Shown here one piece after another: positions 23,644 to 31,158 of a stretch of 35,993 bases of DNA; the stretch's first letter is position 1, and each line of letters opens with the position of its first letter. The notes under the pieces are model-generated. The model saw only the letters and a list, made by a program, of their open reading frames with translations. It searched no databases and was not told the origin of the DNA. The stretch covers positions 1-35,993 of the forward strand of contig CAIMVM010000028.1 in assembly GCA_903844895.1 (NCBI GenBank), in the 5' to 3' direction. This stretch comes from an uncultured Pseudomonadota bacterium (GTDB taxonomy: Bacteria; Bdellovibrionota_B; Oligoflexia; Oligoflexales; CAIMVM01). A program made the position numbers and the translations under genes.

Positions 23644-25769
23644 AATACTTTAGATGGATTTACCTATTTCTTCTGTTGCAGGTAGGAGTCGTATCGGCAG
23701 CGGAACCTAAAAACCCTCCCGCAAAGAATGCAAAGAATGAGCCTGTGGTGCTTACCCCTGAGGTTAACACTATTTTGCAACAAAAAATGGCCAAATATCT
23801 TGAAAATCAGGAAGAGCGTGCGAAGCGTGTTTTGGGGCAGCAGCTCTCTGAGGGACGCTTTATTCTCTACATCAAAGCATCCATAAGTCCTGAAAAAATA
23901 TCTGAACTTTTAAGCAGCAAATCTCAGGACACTAAACTAACATCTCTTCCCATGTCGATGTCTGCCAAAGAACGGCTCAAACTTATGGCCGAGCGCCTTA
24001 CTGTGGACCAAGTGCCTTTATTCATTGGGCCGCTTACGGTTTCTTTGACTTTTGGTAATGATGTTTCTAATGGTCAAATCAATTCTCTTAAGGAAGCGAC
24101 CGCCAACGGGTTAGGGCTTGATTTGAATGCTGGTGATAGTGTCCAAGTCAAAAAAGCAGATTTGCTGCCGCAAAGCGGTAGTAAAGATGTAGAAAAATTA
24201 AGACACGATACCGTCATCGCTCAACAAAAAATTACTCAGTCTGAATCCGAAAATTCGCAACTTAAAAACGATCTAGTGGCAGCTCAGGAAAAGATTGCCA
24301 AAGGGGAGCGAATCATAACAGAGTTTGAGGCTAAGATTCGCGTTCTAGAAGAAGATCTCTCCATTTATAAAACTCCTATGGGAGACATTAAGAGAATTAT
24401 CAAAGGCTTGGAGCTTCCGCTGACAGTGCTTCCCATAGCTCTGGTTTTCTTTATATTTGCATCTTTTCTGTTCTTTCTTTACCTGCGACTTCAGGGCAAC
24501 AAAGCGACTAAATTTTTGGAAGCTGCTGACCTTTTGGCTCAAGGAATGGCTCGAGCGGGAAAAAACAATGCCATCGCAGGCCGTTCCCAGAAGAACGAAA
24601 TAGAGAAAGTCATTCAAGCATCTGAAAATGCTGGCCTAGGAAGTGGGTCAAACGGTCCCATCTTGCTTGGTGATGAAATTGTCACCTTGAAGAATGAAGC
24701 ATTAGAGGCTTGGAAAAATTTAAGCCAGTATCCCTACCTTGTTACGTCAGAACTTCGCGAGTGGCTAGTAGCAGGCGGGGCCCAGACTCAAAAACTTGTG
24801 TCTGTTATGGGAGCCCTGGGGCCAGTGGAAAGCGTAAACCTCCTTCAAAAATTCTCACCCAATGATTTAGCTCAGCTAAGGAAGTTGGAGAATAGCCAAG
24901 ATTCTGCCTCCAAGTTGCCCGGTTACTCTGCTATCCTGCAGCTTCATCGCTTGATTTCAACCCAAATCCTGAATCGCCCAGAAGCTATCATTCGATTGGA
25001 CTTTCCCGAGCTTGTTAAGGCAAGTGATGATGCCTTAGCGGATGCGCTTATCGCCGTCGAGCCCAAAAGTCTAGCCTTGTGCTTGTATATCCTTCCGGAA
25101 AATCGGCGTTTTAAAATCATAGAATCTGGCTCTGCAAAGATGCAACGTGATGCGGTTGAGGGTTTCGCGGCTCTTGAAGGAATAACGCCTGAGAAGATTG
25201 ACATAGAGCTTTCTTCCTTAAGGACGCAGCTGGTTCCCAGTCTCTTGAAGCATGCAGTCATCAAGTTTGCCGTTGCTGACGAAATCAGCCAACTTATGGA
25301 TGAGGTGTCGCCGAAAACAAGGGCTTCTCTACAAGAGGCATTGAGCCAACACAAAAGGCTGGATGATCTCATCAATGCCCGCATGATCACTATGGATGAT
25401 GTACTTACCGTAGACGATGAAACTCTTGGCGAACTTTTAGATGAGTTCTCACCAGAACAAATGGCGACACTTTTAAGTGGTTTGCGTCAAGAGGGGGTGG
25501 GACGAATTTCGAAAATCCTGCCGAGGAAGATGGCCGTTTCTGTGCAAAGTGAGCTATCGAGGCTTTCCTCAAGGCAAGGCTCATTAAAAAGAGCTCAAAA
25601 TCAAAGTTTGGAATATCAGACTTTACTTCGAGATCGCCTAAAAGAGCTTGTAATAGAAGGCGTCGTGGAACTTAACAAGGGAGAGACTTCAAAGTCAAAA
25701 GAGACTGATTCTGTGAATAGTGTTGAAAATGAGCAAGAGTCTCCATCGGACTCTAGGGAGTCTGCGTGA
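23640..25769 (+). CDS. Membrane-anchored FliF-like/FliG-like fusion protein
   Basis: 709 residues in four parts. Signal sequence 1-20 (FRWIYLFLLLQVGVVSA). Periplasmic region about 40-175: residues 55-90 (ENQEERAKRVLGQQLSEGRFILYIKASISPEKI) and 130-175 (PLTVSLTFGNDVSNGQINSLKEA..GLGLDLNAGDSVQVKKADL) resemble the RBM3/YscJ-FliF C-terminal domain of the MS-ring protein FliF, including its GD-x-V-x-V end. A coiled coil (185-245) leads to a TM helix (257-283), the place of FliF TM2. The cytoplasmic part (about 430-680) resembles FliG middle and C-terminal domains: QLHRLISTQILNRPEAI, then ARMITMDDVLTVDDETLGELLDEFSPEQMATLLSGLR and LPRKMAVSVQSEL. FliF and FliG are normally separate proteins. Resemblance is from memory of family patterns, not an alignment. 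Confidence 0.7.
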   Translation: MKYFRWIYLFLLLQVGVVSAAEPKNPPAKNAKNEPVVLTPEVNTILQQKMAKYLENQEERAKRVLGQQLSEGRFILYIKASISPEKISELLSSKSQDTKLTSLPMSMSAKERLKLMAERLTVDQVPLFIGPLTVSLTFGNDVSNGQINSLKEATANGLGLDLNAGDSVQVKKADLLPQSGSKDVEKLRHDTVIAQQKITQSESENSQLKNDLVAAQEKIAKGERIITEFEAKIRVLEEDLSIYKTPMGDIKRIIKGLELPLTVLPIALVFFIFASFLFFLYLRLQGNKATKFLEAADLLAQGMARAGKNNAIAGRSQKNEIEKVIQASENAGLGSGSNGPILLGDEIVTLKNEALEAWKNLSQYPYLVTSELREWLVAGGAQTQKLVSVMGALGPVESVNLLQKFSPNDLAQLRKLENSQDSASKLPGYSAILQLHRLISTQILNRPEAIIRLDFPELVKASDDALADALIAVEPKSLALCLYILPENRRFKIIESGSAKMQRDAVEGFAALEGITPEKIDIELSSLRTQLVPSLLKHAVIKFAVADEISQLMDEVSPKTRASLQEALSQHKRLDDLINARMITMDDVLTVDDETLGELLDEFSPEQMATLLSGLRQEGVGRISKILPRKMAVSVQSELSRLSSRQGSLKRAQNQSLEYQTLLRDRLKELVIEGVVELNKGETSKSKETDSVNSVENEQESPSDSRESA

Positions 25770-26455
25770 GCTTAGAGAAGGCATATTTCTTTCTTAGAAA
25801 TTTAAGCCAGACATTCAAAAAGCAAGAAATGGGCGATGTTCTATCTGGCCCAAAGCTGCTCACATTTTGGCTTTGTTTTTCTGCTTTAGGAGCTAGCCAA
25901 GCCAAAGCTGGTAGTGAACATTTACTTTCAGTCTCTAGCCAAGTTACGAGTATTGGAACAAAATTTGGAAATCAGGACATCAAAATATTGTCGCCCTTTG
26001 GCGTTGTGGGCCGTTATGACTACCGACCGGGTTTTTCCTCTTCCTTATACACAAACTACGTGGCGGTGTCTGACGGTAAAGGAATCATCTTAAATAGCTA
26101 TGGATTCGGCGGCGACTATTCCGTCTTGGGAGGGATGACGAAGCGTTTAGCAGCCGGTGATGATAATAGCTTTGAGTTCTATTACGGATATCGCTTGAGT
26201 GCATTTGCAGGATTTTCTTTCGGAACCTACGACTTCGGAGATTTCGTGGATTCCCAATCCTTTTCTCTAGGCGATAAAATTAAGGCCAAAGGTCGGATTT
26301 CGGGCCTCGAGATGGGGTTAGGTATGGAGATTAACTTAGGAAGTGACAGCATGGTGGTCACTCGTATGAGCTTTAGCTCCCCATCTATAGAAAACAACTC
26401 TCAGCAGTCAGGCAGTGTATTGTCTCTTTCTGTAGGTTTAGGGAAAATCTTATGA
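25766..26455 (+). CDS. Outer-membrane-type beta-strand protein of the operon
   Basis: 229 residues from a GTG that overlaps the previous stop by four bases (GTGA). A signal peptide with a long N-region ends near residue 47 (LLTFWLCFSALGASQAKA). The mature part is made of alternating short strands rich in Gly, Ser, Tyr and Phe (SSSLYTNYVAVSDG, FEFYYGYRLSAFAGFSFGTYDFG, ISGLEMGLGMEINLG) and ends SVLSLSVGLGKIL. This pattern suits a small beta-barrel or an outer-membrane-associated protein. No named family recognised. In this operon it could link the motor module to the outer membrane, but that is inferred from position only. Confidence 0.6.
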   Translation: MSLEKAYFFLRNLSQTFKKQEMGDVLSGPKLLTFWLCFSALGASQAKAGSEHLLSVSSQVTSIGTKFGNQDIKILSPFGVVGRYDYRPGFSSSLYTNYVAVSDGKGIILNSYGFGGDYSVLGGMTKRLAAGDDNSFEFYYGYRLSAFAGFSFGTYDFGDFVDSQSFSLGDKIKAKGRISGLEMGLGMEINLGSDSMVVTRMSFSSPSIENNSQQSGSVLSLSVGLGKIL

Positions 26456-27363
26456 AAAACGTCTCCCCCCCTCAAATGATTTTCCTAGAAATTAAAGAAT
26501 TCAAGACTTTCGGCAAGTCTCTAGGAATGCGTTCTATTTGTAGATGGATGTTGACGTCCCGTCTATTATTCTTTGTAGTATTCTTTCTATTTTTATTTCT
26601 ATTTCAAGTTTCGACGAGAGCTTGGGGAGCCTCGGTGGCGGCAAGGCTCACCAAATTTGAGGGGAAAATAGATTATAGACAAAGGGGTTCGATCAATTGG
26701 ATGCCCATAGGGGATGTTCGTGATCTTCAGCCAGGTGATTTGCTTTTTTTAAAAAAAAGCGCTAGTGCTGAGATTCAGTATATAGAGAGTGGGACGATGG
26801 TCCAACTTTCTGATCAAACATTATTTCGAGTGACGCAGAAAGTTCCAGTACACAGCAAGAGGGTCCACGTTTTCGGCTTTGAGAAGAACAATGTTTCCGT
26901 CAATCCACAAAAAAAACGCAATCCCTTCGAGCGTCGCATGGTTCGCAATGCGAATGAAGCTCCCGAGGGAGAGACTCAAAAGGAGAGTCGTCTGCAGGTA
27001 TACCGAAATGTATCAGAGATTGCACTCGCAAAGCCGCTTGCTGGTAGCATTTTTGTAGTGCGCCAGTTTCCTGCCAAATTGCTCGTCAAAATTGCCAAAG
27101 TGAGAGCAGAAAATAAGTATTGGGTATTTGTTTGGGGAGAGGAAGATAATGTGACGCCGATTTGGTCGAGTTACTCCAATGGCGAATTTTCCGACATCAC
27201 CATTGATCGTCCAGGAACATACGAAATTCAGGTATTTAATGAAAATGAGACAGAAATTTCTGATCCCCTCAAGGTGATATACCAGAAATCTGACGAAAAT
27301 TTTAGTGATTTAGGATCGAAGTTGAGCAATTTAAAAGGCGATCAGACAGTCATTCTGGAGTGA
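26452..27363 (+). CDS. FecR-domain periplasmic protein
   Basis: 303 residues. The ATG overlaps the previous stop by four bases; internal ATGs at 26527 and 26548 would give shorter signal sequences. A strong hydrophobic segment (RLLFFVVFFLFLFLFQVS, about residues 37-54) ends at an AWGA cleavage site. Residues about 62-125 match the FecR fold: VAARLTKFEGKIDYRQRGSINWMPIGDVRDLQPGDLLFLKKSASAEIQY and then VQLSDQTLFRV. A basic stretch (KKRNPFERRMVR) and a C-terminal beta-rich half follow, possibly a Fn3/Ig-like fold. No FecI-type sigma factor or TonB receptor is near, so this is not an iron-uptake FecR. It is paired with a SpoIIE phosphatase. Confidence 0.72.
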   Translation: MKNVSPPQMIFLEIKEFKTFGKSLGMRSICRWMLTSRLLFFVVFFLFLFLFQVSTRAWGASVAARLTKFEGKIDYRQRGSINWMPIGDVRDLQPGDLLFLKKSASAEIQYIESGTMVQLSDQTLFRVTQKVPVHSKRVHVFGFEKNNVSVNPQKKRNPFERRMVRNANEAPEGETQKESRLQVYRNVSEIALAKPLAGSIFVVRQFPAKLLVKIAKVRAENKYWVFVWGEEDNVTPIWSSYSNGEFSDITIDRPGTYEIQVFNENETEISDPLKVIYQKSDENFSDLGSKLSNLKGDQTVILE

Positions 27364-27367
27364 GATT

Positions 27368-29482
27368 GTGTCTAAAATCATTTCCATTTTTATTAAATCG
27401 TGGCGCAACTTAGCTTTCTCCGAGAGGATTGCGCTTGTATCCATTGTCGTGGGGACCTTTGTCTTTTTAACTTCCATTTCATTTGTGGCTTTTATGTATC
27501 GCTCGGATAAAGAAGCGTACCTCTATGAACTTCAAATGCTGCGTGCTCGATCCGCTTCCAATACGTACTCTTCGAGCCTTTCTAATAGCAAGGCCTACGG
27601 AAAGAAGTTGGTTTTAAGTTCAGATGCGTCTTCAATTAAGTCTTTGGGTCTAGCAAGACTTCCTGAGGGTGAAGAAGTCTTTGTAGTTTCCGGCAAAATT
27701 TTAGCTGGGCTTTTAAATGTTGACCTATCTAAAGATAAGAAAAAGATGTTTTCTGTATTTAGAGATGTTAATGGCGACCTGATGTATTCCGCAAGTGTCC
27801 TTCCTGAGCCTGAATTAGAAGATGGCACAATGCATGTTTTGACGGCTGATGGGTTGCTGATTTCTTCTTCCGGTACCAATGTAATGACGCAGAGTCGAGT
27901 TAAAGAAAATCAAGCGATTAAGGTTGGTCTCGCCAGTAATTTAACAGAAAGTACGAATACGATCGAAAGCGGTGAGACCAAGGTCATAGTTTCTCAAAAA
28001 GAGGTCCCACATACAAATGTTTTTGTCTTTGCTGAGGTGCCCGTATCCAGTCTTATGATGCCATTTTGGAAGATGTTGCAACTTTGGGTGATTTTTGGAT
28101 ATGTCTTGATTTTAGCTGGTGCCGCTGTTTCTTACATTATAACTAAGAAAGTAGCTGCTCCGACTAGAGAGGCTGCAGACCATATTCTTAAATTGACTAG
28201 GGGTGATTTCTCGATAAGAACGTCTTATAAAAACACAGATGAATTTCAAGTTATTTTTTCTGGAATTGACTTTCTAGCAGAACACGTGCAATTGAGAGAA
28301 CGTCGCCTTACGGCATTCGTATCTGGACTCGGTACCATTCTTAGCAAGTCAGCAGTTTGGGAAGAGAACTGGGATATAGACGAATTTTATAGAAACTCCT
28401 GCAAGCTCCTTGGTGGGCTTCTTAGTGGCTATAAGTTGCGCGGATTTGAGATGATCTATGAGGGTGATACAGCATTCTATGATTTAGAATTGAACTCTTT
28501 GGTACTTGGATTCGATTCAGCTCAATCCCTTTTAAAAGTGCATACCCTAAAGGTGCTATCTCACTCTGGTAAGCTGCAAATGGAGTTCAGGATTCTTGCT
28601 GGTTCCAGCGTGGACTTTTTGCCAGAGACTCTTCAAATTCTTACACAGTTTTCCGAGACTGTCGCTTCCTATTTTGACAGAAGGCGAGCTGCAGCCGCGC
28701 ATAAAGAAAAAGGGGAGCAAGAAAGAGAGATCCTATTAGCCGCTGAAATTCAGCGAAGTCTAGTCAACTATCCTGAGATTATCCCCGGTGTCAATTTCAA
28801 AAATGTATATGTTCCTGCTGGCCACGTAGGCGGCGACTGGAGTTCTGCGTACTATAATAGCTCGAGTGGATGGATGTACTTTTTCGTGGGTGATGCTACG
28901 GGCCACGGCATTGCTTCCTCCCTAGTTACTGCCGTTGTGGGCGGAGCCTCCAGATTGTTTAATAAAATCTTCGGTGAAGCGACGTTCACAGATGACAACG
29001 ATGTGGCCATGCGACTTGCTGACCTTTCTGTGAATTTAAACGAGATTGTTCTAGAAGCAGGCTCTAATAAGATTGGAATGACTATGATTCTAGGCGCTCT
29101 CAATTCCCGGTCCGGAAAATTGACGCTATTGAATCTTGGTCATCCATCTCCCGTATGGTATGCGCCAAAGGGTGTTGCGGATGTGGAAAAACCCATATTG
29201 CCTAATAATAACTTGCTGGGTAGTTCGGAATTTTCTTTGCCTCGATCTAAGACCTTTCAACTTGTGCCAGGCCAAGGATTCATCTTATTTACGGACGGAC
29301 TTTTAGAAAACTATTCTGGAAAATTAAAACGAAAAGAGCTTAAAAACTTGTTAACGGGAGCTTCCGATATTTCTAGTGCGGTAGAGGGAGTCACTCAAAA
29401 ATACCACTCCCTTGCAGATGGTCAGCTCGCTGGAGATGATGTTGCGATTCTGGGCGTGCAGTGGTTAGGTAATATTACCTAA
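27368..29482 (+). CDS. Membrane HAMP-SpoIIE (PP2C) serine phosphatase
   Basis: 704 residues from a GTG four bases after the FecR gene. TM1 (about 21-43), a periplasmic sensory region, TM2 (about 232-257), a HAMP linker (about 258-312), a middle domain without assignment, and a C-terminal PP2C/SpoIIE domain (about 466-704). The metal-binding aspartates are in place: GGDWSSAYYN, FFVGDATGHGIASSL, ILFTDGLLENYSG and AGDDVAILGVQ. RsbU/SpoIIE phosphatases dephosphorylate anti-anti-sigma (STAS) proteins or other Ser/Thr phosphoproteins in partner-switching systems. No STAS or anti-sigma gene is nearby. It is the last gene of the seven-gene operon, so it probably senses or controls that machine. Confidence 0.9.
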   Translation: MSKIISIFIKSWRNLAFSERIALVSIVVGTFVFLTSISFVAFMYRSDKEAYLYELQMLRARSASNTYSSSLSNSKAYGKKLVLSSDASSIKSLGLARLPEGEEVFVVSGKILAGLLNVDLSKDKKKMFSVFRDVNGDLMYSASVLPEPELEDGTMHVLTADGLLISSSGTNVMTQSRVKENQAIKVGLASNLTESTNTIESGETKVIVSQKEVPHTNVFVFAEVPVSSLMMPFWKMLQLWVIFGYVLILAGAAVSYIITKKVAAPTREAADHILKLTRGDFSIRTSYKNTDEFQVIFSGIDFLAEHVQLRERRLTAFVSGLGTILSKSAVWEENWDIDEFYRNSCKLLGGLLSGYKLRGFEMIYEGDTAFYDLELNSLVLGFDSAQSLLKVHTLKVLSHSGKLQMEFRILAGSSVDFLPETLQILTQFSETVASYFDRRRAAAAHKEKGEQEREILLAAEIQRSLVNYPEIIPGVNFKNVYVPAGHVGGDWSSAYYNSSSGWMYFFVGDATGHGIASSLVTAVVGGASRLFNKIFGEATFTDDNDVAMRLADLSVNLNEIVLEAGSNKIGMTMILGALNSRSGKLTLLNLGHPSPVWYAPKGVADVEKPILPNNNLLGSSEFSLPRSKTFQLVPGQGFILFTDGLLENYSGKLKRKELKNLLTGASDISSAVEGVTQKYHSLADGQLAGDDVAILGVQWLGNIT

Positions 29483-29491
29483 ATTTAAACT

Positions 29492-30193
29492 CTAGCGTAT
29501 CCATACCTTTTCAAAAATAGGTTTTCCTTCACTTGAAAATTTCTTCTCAAATTTGGTTTTGATTTCAAATTTGCACAGCTGGGGCCATTCTTCGGGCTCT
29601 TTCCAACCAGCATGCGACATAAACGATAGCGCGCTTTCAAAGTAGTTTTGGCTGTCGGTTTTAAACCAAAAGAAACCGCCCTCAGCCACTTTCTTATGTA
29701 ATAGCGAGCAGTATTCCGGCGTGAGAAGGCGATTGTGGTGTTGGCTTTTCTTTTTTTCCCATGGGTCAGGAAAAAATAAAATGACGCCACTTAGCTCTTG
29801 GTCCACAAATAAAAGATCGAGTGTTTTTGCATTGGCGTAGGCAGCCATGACATTCTTTAAACCAAGTGTTTGAGCACGCTCTGCAGCAGTAACCACTCGT
29901 TTAAACGTAATATCTAGCCCTACGAATCGAGTTTCAGGGAAAGAAGACCCAAGGGCTGTTAAAGCGTCCCCCAAATGGCAGCCAATTTCCAAGACCAGGG
30001 GGTCTGGTGAAGCCTCGTTTATTTGTGAAAATTGCTCTCGCCAATTTCCAGGAAGATCCTTAAGTAGAGGTCCGTACTTAACTGGCAGCGTTCCAGCCCG
30101 GGCTGCATCAGAAAGTTTTAATACATAAGGATTGACCTCTTTGTTCATTCTTTCTGAGATTTCGCTAAATGGATCAAAGTGTTGAAGCGGCAT
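29492..30193 (-). CDS. trmB: tRNA (guanine-N7-)-methyltransferase TrmB
   Basis: 233 residues. Makes m7G46 in tRNA using SAM. The SAM motif is LVLEIGCHLGDALTALG and the next strand RFVGLDITFKRV. The TrmB signature FPDPWEKKKSQHHNRLL (FPDPWPK-x-RHxKRRL in the family) is present, and the C-terminal TDSQNYFESAL helix fits. AGGA is six bases before the ATG. It lies directly downstream of rnpB on the same strand (18 bases) and may be transcribed from the rnpB promoter. Its stop is nine bases from the convergent phosphatase stop. Confidence 0.95.
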   Translation of the reverse strand: MPLQHFDPFSEISERMNKEVNPYVLKLSDAARAGTLPVKYGPLLKDLPGNWREQFSQINEASPDPLVLEIGCHLGDALTALGSSFPETRFVGLDITFKRVVTAAERAQTLGLKNVMAAYANAKTLDLLFVDQELSGVILFFPDPWEKKKSQHHNRLLTPEYCSLLHKKVAEGGFFWFKTDSQNYFESALSFMSHAGWKEPEEWPQLCKFEIKTKFEKKFSSEGKPIFEKVWIR

Positions 30194-30211
30194 GGGTGTC
30201 CTGTGAATAAG

Positions 30212-30584
30212 AAGAGCGAGTTCAACTTTAAGCCGGATTCTGTCTCACTTGCGTGGAGACTGTCATTCATCTGGGTCTACGGTTACCCGCAGCCTCAAGC
30301 GATCTACCCGGAGGAAACGTCGGGCAAACGAATCATCCCCCTGCTTGATCTTGCTTCGAATAGGGTTTGCCAAGAAGATATGTTGCCACACTTCTGGTGA
30401 GCTCTTACCTCACCGTTTCATCCTTACCGCTTAAGGGTTGCCCCATAAGGTGGGCGGTTTGTTTTCTGTTGCACTTTCCGTCGGGTCGCCCCGCCTGGCC
30501 GTTAACCAGTATTCTGCCCTGTGAAGTCCGGACTTTCCTCCCTTTCCTTTTGGGAAACAGCGACAGTCCATCGAACTCGCTCTT
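30212..30584 (-). ncRNA. rnpB: RNase P RNA (M1, type A)
   Basis: The catalytic RNA that removes tRNA 5' leaders. Read on the minus strand, the 5' and 3' ends form a perfect 12-bp P1 stem, AAGAGCGAGTTC with GAACTCGCTCTT. The universal core elements are all present in order: GAGGAAAGTCCGGACT, CAGGGCAGAATA, the GACCCGACGGAAAGTGCAACAG region, a GGTAAGGATGAAACGGTG segment, CCCAGATGAATGACAG, and AGACAGAATCCGGCTTA near the 3' end. About 373 nt is a normal length. It lies between the RNHCP-type gene and trmB. Confidence 0.97.
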
Positions 30585-30593
30585 TGCAAGGAA

Positions 30594-30622
30594 CCTTTAG
30601 TTCCTTCACGCGGCCTTGTCAA
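30594..30622 (-). promoter_or_regulatory. Sigma70-type promoter of rnpB
   Basis: On the minus strand, a perfect -35 TTGACA (plus bases 30617-30622) is followed after exactly 17 bases by TAAAGG (30594-30599) as a -10 element with three of six matches. This predicts transcription starting near 30586, right at the base of the rnpB P1 stem. Confidence 0.7.
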
Positions 30623-30630
30623 GTCGGCAG

Positions 30631-30957
30631 TCAGGAGGGTCTCGAGAGTTTGAGGATCGCATCTAAGTTATCAGGTTGTATGGGATCATTTAGGGAGGCT
30701 TTGTTTTTTCCAGTGAATCCGCAGCGGGTGCAGCGAAAGAGCAGCACGATGCCTTTTTTCGCCGACATTTCATAGCCATAGGCCTTCAAAAGACCATGAC
30801 ACTCCGAGCCCCTGTCGCCTGGAAATACATCCACATGTTTGGAAGAGAGGCACGCTGGGCAGTGATTTCTGCAGCCTGTTTTAAGCGGTCGTATAGACAG
30901 CCCGCAATGCTCACAGGTAAAGGGTTCGTTTATAGAGGTGAACTTAGCAGATTTCAT
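30631..30957 (-). CDS. RNHCP-family zinc-binding protein
   Basis: 108 residues with the family-naming motif: FTCEHCG, then CRNHCPACLSSKHVD, PGDRGSECHGLL and FRCTRCG. Four Cys/His clusters give two likely zinc sites (CxxC at 15-18 and near residue 78, HCPxC in the middle). RNHCP proteins are small, cytosolic and of unknown function. The name comes from the motif. It lies just upstream of rnpB on the same strand, its stop 9 bases from the rnpB -35 box. The ATG has only a weak ribosome-binding site. It is divergent from the TSP3 lipoprotein gene. Confidence 0.88.
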   Translation of the reverse strand: MKSAKFTSINEPFTCEHCGLSIRPLKTGCRNHCPACLSSKHVDVFPGDRGSECHGLLKAYGYEMSAKKGIVLLFRCTRCGFTGKNKASLNDPIQPDNLDAILKLSRPS

Positions 30958-31158
30958 ATTGGGCCAGTCAGGTGGGGGGCGGTGGATCCCCTATATCTCA
31001 TTAATAATCATAAATTACAGCTAGTTAGGGAAGCTCTCCCATGGGGCGGTAAAAACTGCCGACATAGCTCCTCATATTCTAGGCCGTAAATCCCGATCGT
31101 CTCAACATGAGGGAAACGAGCGACTTAAGGTCGTTACTTACCAAAGGGAGCTGTCTCG

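Noticed and set aside
26452-27363. FecR as an iron-uptake signal transducer
   Set aside because: There is no FecI sigma factor or TonB-dependent receptor nearby, and the gene sits in the motor-like operon.
30179-30775. Several plus-strand frames across 30.2-30.8 kb
   Set aside because: They lie on the complement of the RNase P RNA gene, which fully explains the sequence.
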